From Bacteroidota bacterium (GTDB taxonomy: Bacteria; Bacteroidota; JABWAT01): a DNA stretch of 64,000 nt. The notes under the pieces are model-generated. The model saw only the letters and a program-made list of their open reading frames with translations, searched no databases and was not told the origin of the DNA. Each line of letters opens with the position of its first letter. The stretch's first letter is position 1. The position numbers and the translations under genes are program-made. The stretch is from assembly GCA_023151185.1 (NCBI GenBank), contig JAKLJL010000001.1, forward strand, positions 124,001-188,000. The letters run 5' to 3'. This document shows, piece after piece, positions 57,918-64,000 of the stretch.

Positions 57918-59801
57918 ATGTCAACCATTGAAAAACAAGAACTTACGTCTTTGCCTGTCACCGAGCTGCAACTTTCTAAGCTCAGGGAAATTTTCCCTGA
58001 AATTTTTACGGAAGGAAACCAAATCGACTGGGAAAAACTGAAACTGACCCTGGGTGAAAGTATTGATGCCGGCAAGGAACGGTATGGCATGACCTGGCCT
58101 GGAAAAGCAGAATGTTTTAAAACCATTCAGCAACCCAGTATTGCCACCCTGGTACCGGCACCAGAAGAAAGCATCAACTTTGAGACCTCAGGCAACCTGT
58201 TTATCGAAGGCGACAATCTGGAAGTTCTGAAATTACTTCAGAAAAGTTACCTTGGTAAAGTGAAAATGATTTACATTGACCCGCCTTATAATACCGGAAA
58301 TGATTTTATCTACCCTGACAATTACAGTGAAAGTCTGGATACCTACCTTGAATACACCGGGCAGGTGGATAATGAAGGACGGAAGTTTTCGACCAACACT
58401 GATACTGACGGCCGGTTCCACAGTAAATGGATGAACATGATGTACCCCCGTCTCTTTCTGGCAAAGAATTTATTAAAGGAAGACGGGGTGATTTTTATTT
58501 CAATTGATGATAAAGAAGTTAATAATTTACGATTTTTATGTAATGAGATTTTTGGTGAAGAAAATTTCCTGGTTTCTATTACAAGAAGAACTAAAAGTGG
58601 CGGTGGTAGTGCATCTCACCATTTTGCAATAGAAAATGATTTTATTATTTCATATTCAAAAAACAAATTATCACTTGAAAAAATATTTGTACCCCACGAG
58701 TCTGAATACGCTAAAAGGTATTCCCTTGAAGATGAAGAAGGAAGTTATTTTTGGGATACAATGGAAAGATCTTATACTGCGACCAAACCATATAAAATTG
58801 AAGCACCCGATGGTACTTTGCTTGAAGGGAAATGGTTCCGAAGTGAAGAACGATTTAAGTTAGATAAAATAAAAGGCGAAACCCGAATTATAAAAAAGAC
58901 AGATGGTAATTGGTCGGTTCAATTTAAACAGAGAATGCCAGAAGGAAAAAAAATTCGTTCAATCTTTAATGAAAAAGAATTTAAATCAAGTCAGGATGAT
59001 TTGATAAGTATTGAAATGGAAAGTGTTTTTCCGTTCCCAAAGCCAATTTATTTAATTAAATATTTATCAGTTGGGTTGGTATTAAATAATGACATTATTC
59101 TTGATTTTTTCTCGGGTTCCTCGACGACGGCTCATTCAATTTTAGATTTAAATCATGAGGATGGGGGCAATCGGAAATTCATCTGTGTTCAGCTTCCGGA
59201 GCCTACCAATGAGACCAGTGAAGCCTTTAAAGCTGGGTATACTACTATTGCAGAAATTGGAAAAGAGAGAATACGCCGGGTAATAAAGAAAATTGAGAAG
59301 GAAACAGCAGAAGAAAAAAAGAAAAAGGTAAATCCAACATTGTTTCCTGTTCAGGATCAGGGCGTTACGAGCCAACAGGAACCCGACCTGGGTTTTAAAG
59401 TTTTCAAGCTTGCGTCCTCCAATTTTAAAATCTGGGATGCCGGTATTCCAAAACATCCCGAAGCGATTCAGGAAGCCTTGTTTGGCCATATTAATCACAT
59501 CACACCTGAAGCCGAACAGGAAGCCATTCTGTATGAGTTACTGTTGAAATCCGGCTTTGAATTGACCACCTCGGTCAAACGGCTTACCTTCGGTGAACAA
59601 ACAGTTTTCAGTATTGCTGAAGGTCAGCTACTTATCTGTCTTGAAAAGAAACTGACCCACGATCTTATCAGGGAAATGGCAGAACTCAGACCAGTACGTG
59701 TCATCTGCCTTGATGAAGGATTTCAAAATAATGATCAGCTTAAAACCAATGCAGTTCAGATCATGAAAAGCAAAGGTGTTGTGAATTTCAGAACGGTGTA
59801 A
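57918..59801 (+). CDS. mod: Type III restriction-modification DNA methyltransferase (Mod)
   Basis: MIYIDPPYNTGNDF (DPPY), LFIEGDNLEVLKLLQ, IILDFFSGSSTTAHSIL (FxGxG-like). Confidence 0.95.
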   Translation: MSTIEKQELTSLPVTELQLSKLREIFPEIFTEGNQIDWEKLKLTLGESIDAGKERYGMTWPGKAECFKTIQQPSIATLVPAPEESINFETSGNLFIEGDNLEVLKLLQKSYLGKVKMIYIDPPYNTGNDFIYPDNYSESLDTYLEYTGQVDNEGRKFSTNTDTDGRFHSKWMNMMYPRLFLAKNLLKEDGVIFISIDDKEVNNLRFLCNEIFGEENFLVSITRRTKSGGGSASHHFAIENDFIISYSKNKLSLEKIFVPHESEYAKRYSLEDEEGSYFWDTMERSYTATKPYKIEAPDGTLLEGKWFRSEERFKLDKIKGETRIIKKTDGNWSVQFKQRMPEGKKIRSIFNEKEFKSSQDDLISIEMESVFPFPKPIYLIKYLSVGLVLNNDIILDFFSGSSTTAHSILDLNHEDGGNRKFICVQLPEPTNETSEAFKAGYTTIAEIGKERIRRVIKKIEKETAEEKKKKVNPTLFPVQDQGVTSQQEPDLGFKVFKLASSNFKIWDAGIPKHPEAIQEALFGHINHITPEAEQEAILYELLLKSGFELTTSVKRLTFGEQTVFSIAEGQLLICLEKKLTHDLIREMAELRPVRVICLDEGFQNNDQLKTNAVQIMKSKGVVNFRTV

Positions 59802-59816
59802 CGGGGTAAAGCCAAT

Positions 59817-60905
59817 ATGGCAATTCAATCTGTAAAAATTTATAACTTCAAATCCATTAAGAAAAGTGATGAAATCAAACTGCAGGCACTGAATATTCTG
59901 ATCGGGCCAAATGGAGCAGGAAAAAGTAATTTCATCAGTTTTTTTAAATTCCTCAATAAACTTTTTGAACAGCAGCTTCAGTTGTATATCAGCCAGAACG
60001 GAAGGGCAGACAATTTTCTTTACTTCGGCAGAAAAACATCTGAAATGTTGTTCGGTCAGATTACGTTTGATACTGAATATAATAATCGGTATGGCTTTAA
60101 ACTTGTGCCCGACCAGGCTGGAAATCTCATCTTTGCAGAAGAATGGAGTAGTATTTTTAGCGGGTTTACTAATTTTTGGGATAACAAAAAGATTAACAAT
60201 CCTGGGGCAATTGAAAGTGTTTTACCGAACTCAGATGGGTTTCGGGATAAGTATTTAAAAGACAGTTTCAGTTCTATGAAAATTTATCATTTTCATGATA
60301 CCGGTTTTAATTCTAAAATAAAACAACCTTGTACAACCAACGATTATTCCAGACTTTACGAAGATGGCCGGAATTTAGCAGCTTTCCTTTATAAACTGCA
60401 AAAAGCCCACCCATTACATTTTAACCTGATTGAAAAAATTATCAGGTCAATCGCTCCATTTTTCAACAAGTTTCATTTAGAACCTGACGAAATAGACGCG
60501 AGCCAAATTTATTTGCGTTGGTTTGAGAAGGGTTCAGACCAAGTTTTTAATGCACATAATTTTTCTGATGGCACACTCAGAATGATCTGTCTTACCACCC
60601 TAATGATGCAGCCAGAATTGCCAAAAACGATCATTATTGATGAACCTGAATTGGGTTTGCATCCTGTTGCAATTGAAAAACTGGCTTCGATGATAAAAAC
60701 AGCTTCTACCAAATCCCAGATTATTGTATCAACTCAATCTGTAACCCTTCTCAACCATTTCAATCCTGAAGATGTTTTAGTTGTTGAACGTGAAAACAAT
60801 CAAACTGTCATTAAGCGATTGTCTTCAGAAAATCTTCAAAATTGGCTTTCAGAATATACCCTTGGTGAACTTTGGAATAAAAATGTCTTTGGAGGCCGGC
60901 CGTGA
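59817..60905 (+). CDS. AAA family ATPase (AAA_21/OLD-like)
   Basis: NILIGPNGAGKSNFISFF, FSDGTLRMICLTTLM, TIIIDEPELGLHPVAIEKL, QIIVSTQS. Confidence 0.92.
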   Translation: MAIQSVKIYNFKSIKKSDEIKLQALNILIGPNGAGKSNFISFFKFLNKLFEQQLQLYISQNGRADNFLYFGRKTSEMLFGQITFDTEYNNRYGFKLVPDQAGNLIFAEEWSSIFSGFTNFWDNKKINNPGAIESVLPNSDGFRDKYLKDSFSSMKIYHFHDTGFNSKIKQPCTTNDYSRLYEDGRNLAAFLYKLQKAHPLHFNLIEKIIRSIAPFFNKFHLEPDEIDASQIYLRWFEKGSDQVFNAHNFSDGTLRMICLTTLMMQPELPKTIIIDEPELGLHPVAIEKLASMIKTASTKSQIIVSTQSVTLLNHFNPEDVLVVERENNQTVIKRLSSENLQNWLSEYTLGELWNKNVFGGRP

Positions 60906-61561
60906 TCAGGGGTATTTATATTCTGGTAGAGGGTCAAACCGAAGAAGAGTTTGTCAAAAGTTTGCTTTTGCCGTTTTTCCATGCCCACGAATTTTACGAT
61001 GTCAGAGCCATATTAATGAGTACCAGCCCGGGACATAAGGGAGGTGCAGTAACTTATTCAAGGTTCAAAAAAAATGCAGAAACGCTGTTATCGAGTCAAC
61101 AGGACATCATCGTAACCTCATTGATTGATTTTTTCAGACTTGAAAGTGATTTTCCAAAATATTCAGAGGGGAAAAAACTCAATAGTGTCGGTGAAAGGGT
61201 TGCATTTTACGAACAGGCCTGTGCAGTGGATATAAATCATCCGCGCTTTATTCCAAATATTCAACTCCATGAGTTTGAGGGTTTATTATTTACGTCAACC
61301 AAAGGGTTTGACCTTTTCCCGGATTTGTCCGATCAGTCCAAAGAGAAAATCGGTAATATCATTAGGGATTACCCAAATCCGGAATTAATAAATGACGGGT
61401 CATTAACGGCACCATCCAAACGTCTTGAAAAAATAATACCCGGTTACCAGAAACCCTTTCATGGTCCACTAATTGCATTGGAAAATAGTTTTGAACTTAT
61501 TATTGAGAAATGTCCAAGATTTAAAGCCTGGGTTGAACTTTTACTGTTAAGAGTCAAATAA
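60902..61561 (+). CDS. DUF4276 (TOPRIM-like) protein
   Basis: GIYILVEGQTEEEFVKSLL, DIIVTSLIDFFRLESDFP, HEFEGLLF; 4-bp overlap with AAA gene. Confidence 0.88.
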   Translation: MIRGIYILVEGQTEEEFVKSLLLPFFHAHEFYDVRAILMSTSPGHKGGAVTYSRFKKNAETLLSSQQDIIVTSLIDFFRLESDFPKYSEGKKLNSVGERVAFYEQACAVDINHPRFIPNIQLHEFEGLLFTSTKGFDLFPDLSDQSKEKIGNIIRDYPNPELINDGSLTAPSKRLEKIIPGYQKPFHGPLIALENSFELIIEKCPRFKAWVELLLLRVK

Positions 61562-61588
61562 TTACTGTTTAATAAAACCACTATTTAA

Positions 61589-64000
61589 ATGAAACTTAAA
61601 TTCGACAGTACCCAACCCTATCAACTCCAGGCTATTTCTGCGCTTGTTGATCTCTTTGATGGTCAGCCTCTGAACCAGGGTGATTTTGCAATTGAAATCA
61701 ATTCACAGGAAGCAGATGGGCAGGGGAGTATTTTCCAGTCAGAATTGGGTATTGCCAACCATTTAGTACCAGATCAGGATGCCATTTACAGGAATCTTGT
61801 ATCGATCCAGGAAAGAAATGATCTGGATCCGGTTCGTCAGGAAGATTTTGTTGCCAACGGCATGAACTTTTCGGTTGAAATGGAAACCGGAACCGGAAAA
61901 ACATACGTCTACCTGAGAACTATTTTTGAACTTTCCAGTAAATATGGTTTTAAAAAACATATTATTGTCGTACCGAGTGTAGCAATCAGGGAGGGTACCC
62001 TCAAAAATCTGGAAATTACGTCAGAACACTTCAGAGCCCTCTACAATAATCTTGAATTTGAATACTTTGTTTATGACAGCAGGAAGGTAAACCGTCTCAG
62101 GCAGTTTGCAACCAGTAATCAGCTGCAAATCATGGTGATTAATATTGACGCCTTCCGCAAAGATTTCTCAGACATCAATGAAGACAAAAAAAGTAACGTT
62201 ATTTTTAAGGAAAATGACAAATTATCCGGCCGTAAACCCATTGAGTTTATTCAGGCTACCCAGCCCTTTGTTTTTATTGATGAGCCACAGAGTGTAGATT
62301 CTACACCTAAAGCCCAGGAAGCCATTAAATCTTTAAACCCGCTTTGTATTTTCCGGTTTTCTGCAACCCACCGCAATGTTTATAATCTGGTTTATAAACT
62401 TGATCCGGTTCAGTCGTACAAGCTTCATTTGGTAAAGCAAATTGTCGTTGCATCTGTTACCGGTGTCAACGCCCAGAATGATGCCTATGTAAAACTGCTT
62501 GAGGTTGATAACAAAAAGGGAATCCGGGCAAAAATCAGAGTTCAGGTACAGGCTGGAAGCCTCGTGAAGGAAAAAGATATCTGGGTAACCCAGAATACGG
62601 ATCTTTTTTCTCTTTCGAATGAACGGACTGCCTATCAGAATGGATTTGAAGTTTTGGATATAAGTGCAGAACCCGGCAATGAATTCGTAGATTTTACCCT
62701 TGGCCGTCTTTACAAAGGCCAGGAACGGGGTGGCATTCAGGATGATGTTACAGATGTACAGATACGCAATACCATCAAGAAACATCTTGACAAAGAACTG
62801 CAGCTTAAAGGTCAGGGAATCAAAGTTCTGAGTTTGTTTTTCGTTGATAAGGTTTCAAATTACCGGGCCTATGATACAGAAGGAAAACCACAAAAAGGAA
62901 AATTTGCCCTTTTGTTTGAAAAATTCTATGGGGAACTCATTGCATTGCCCCAATACCGTGAACTGGCGGTTCATCCGGTAGAGATGCTTCATGACGGTTA
63001 CTTTTCACAGGATAAAAAGGGCGTCTATAAAGATACAAACGGGTCAACACAGGCAGATGATGATACTTATGCCAAAATCATGCGAAACAAGGAACAATTA
63101 TTGTCGTTTGAAGAACCGTTGAAATTTATTTTTTCACATTCTGCCTTGAGAGAGGGCTGGGACAGCCCAAATGTTTTCCAGATTTGCACACTTAATGAAA
63201 CCCGTTCAGCCATGAAGAAGCGCCAGGAAATCGGGCGTGGACTCCGGCTTCCCGTAAATCAGACCGGAGAACGTGTTTTTGATGATACTATTAATAAGTT
63301 GACCATCATTGCAAATGAGAGCTATGAAGAATTTGCTGCAAAGCTGCAGACCGAATACGAAGAAGATTGCGGCGTAACCTTTGGAAAGGTTCCCCGGCTT
63401 GCTTTTAAAGGGATTAGCTACTGGAAGGAAGAAACGGAATCCGCCTACACTAAAGATCATTCCGTTCAAATCTGGTCGGAATTGGTGGGAAATGGATTTC
63501 TGGATGAAAAAGGGAAAATTCTTCCTTCCTTTCAGCCTTCAGAACCGGGTTTTACTTTGAAATTATCAGAGGCATTTTCTGTTTCAGAGCCAGATATTGT
63601 GTCTGTTTTACAGACCTACCTGATGGAACGTCATATCAGGAGGGAAGAAGAGCCTAAGCATCTGAAAATTAACAAACAGATTTTCCTGGATCCTGAGTTT
63701 GAAAACCTGTGGTCAAAAATCAGATACCGGACTACCTATCAGGTGGAGTACGAAACCGGTAAATTGGTTGATAATTGTATTGATGCCATTAAAAAAATGG
63801 AAAAGATTGAGCCGGTTTCAATCCGTTACCGGGAAGCACAACTGGGTGTAGATAAAAAAGGTGTTAGTGCTTTTGAAACAAAATCCAATTTGTATCAGGT
63901 CACCTATGTTGGAAAATTGCCGGATGTGATCGCCTATCTCCAAAAACAAACCGAACTGACCCGCAATACATTGGTTCAGATTCTGGTCAAAAGTAACAGG
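61589..64000 (+). CDS. res: Type III restriction enzyme Res subunit (partial, runs off the window)
   Basis: MKLKFDSTQPYQLQAISALVDLFDGQ, VEMETGTGKTYVYLRTI, FIDEPQSVD, FSATHRNVYNLVYKL, REGWDSPNVFQICTL, RQEIGRGLRLPVN; absent from ORF track because it has no stop in window. Confidence 0.92.
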   Translation, partial: MKLKFDSTQPYQLQAISALVDLFDGQPLNQGDFAIEINSQEADGQGSIFQSELGIANHLVPDQDAIYRNLVSIQERNDLDPVRQEDFVANGMNFSVEMETGTGKTYVYLRTIFELSSKYGFKKHIIVVPSVAIREGTLKNLEITSEHFRALYNNLEFEYFVYDSRKVNRLRQFATSNQLQIMVINIDAFRKDFSDINEDKKSNVIFKENDKLSGRKPIEFIQATQPFVFIDEPQSVDSTPKAQEAIKSLNPLCIFRFSATHRNVYNLVYKLDPVQSYKLHLVKQIVVASVTGVNAQNDAYVKLLEVDNKKGIRAKIRVQVQAGSLVKEKDIWVTQNTDLFSLSNERTAYQNGFEVLDISAEPGNEFVDFTLGRLYKGQERGGIQDDVTDVQIRNTIKKHLDKELQLKGQGIKVLSLFFVDKVSNYRAYDTEGKPQKGKFALLFEKFYGELIALPQYRELAVHPVEMLHDGYFSQDKKGVYKDTNGSTQADDDTYAKIMRNKEQLLSFEEPLKFIFSHSALREGWDSPNVFQICTLNETRSAMKKRQEIGRGLRLPVNQTGERVFDDTINKLTIIANESYEEFAAKLQTEYEEDCGVTFGKVPRLAFKGISYWKEETESAYTKDHSVQIWSELVGNGFLDEKGKILPSFQPSEPGFTLKLSEAFSVSEPDIVSVLQTYLMERHIRREEEPKHLKINKQIFLDPEFENLWSKIRYRTTYQVEYETGKLVDNCIDAIKKMEKIEPVSIRYREAQLGVDKKGVSAFETKSNLYQVTYVGKLPDVIAYLQKQTELTRNTLVQILVKSNR

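Noticed and set aside
53642-59801. Canonical DISARM system
   Set aside because: SNF2 helicase and methyltransferase are present, but no DUF1998 helicase (DrmA), DrmB or PLD-family DrmC is visible.

Overview
The window looks like a chromosomal segment from an FCB-group (Bacteroidota/Ignavibacteria-like) bacterium. The basis is five proteins ending in NYPNPFNP-type C-terminal sorting domains, an Rpb6-type omega subunit, a DUF4835 protein and a long-form IspG. About 1-19.6 kb and 23.3-50.2 kb are dense housekeeping DNA: pabBC, yicC-gmk-rpoZ-coaBC-udg-dnaB, glmM plus an orphan EutN/CcmL protein, holA, ECF sigma/anti-sigma, recX-recA-cinA-pgpA-pgsA-rpmB, lexA-dinB, a PPi-type PFK, a phosphomannomutase and ispG. 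Two accessory zones stand out. (i) 20.07-23.3 kb is a 5'-truncated RHS core with a putative metallopeptidase toxin tip and candidate immunity gene, then a second decayed RHS tip (DUF4329-like, in-frame stop), an NTF2-fold immunity gene and an IS256-family transposase remnant. (ii) 50.2-64 kb is a defence-island-like block: a hairpin-rich non-coding stretch, a decayed endolysin-like pseudogene, an SDH/ClpP-fold protease with a zinc ribbon, a SNF2 helicase, a DUF3800 protein, a small nuclease-like protein, a type III Mod, an AAA ATPase plus DUF4276 (TOPRIM-like) pair, and a type III Res that runs off the window. The native DNA is very rich in CCGG, and CCGG-free stretches point to probable recombination mosaics in dnaB and mod. 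Two E. coli-like CTGT-N8-ACAG boxes lie upstream of recA and lexA. I saw no rRNA, tRNA or CRISPR array. All calls come from reading the sequence; no database search was run.
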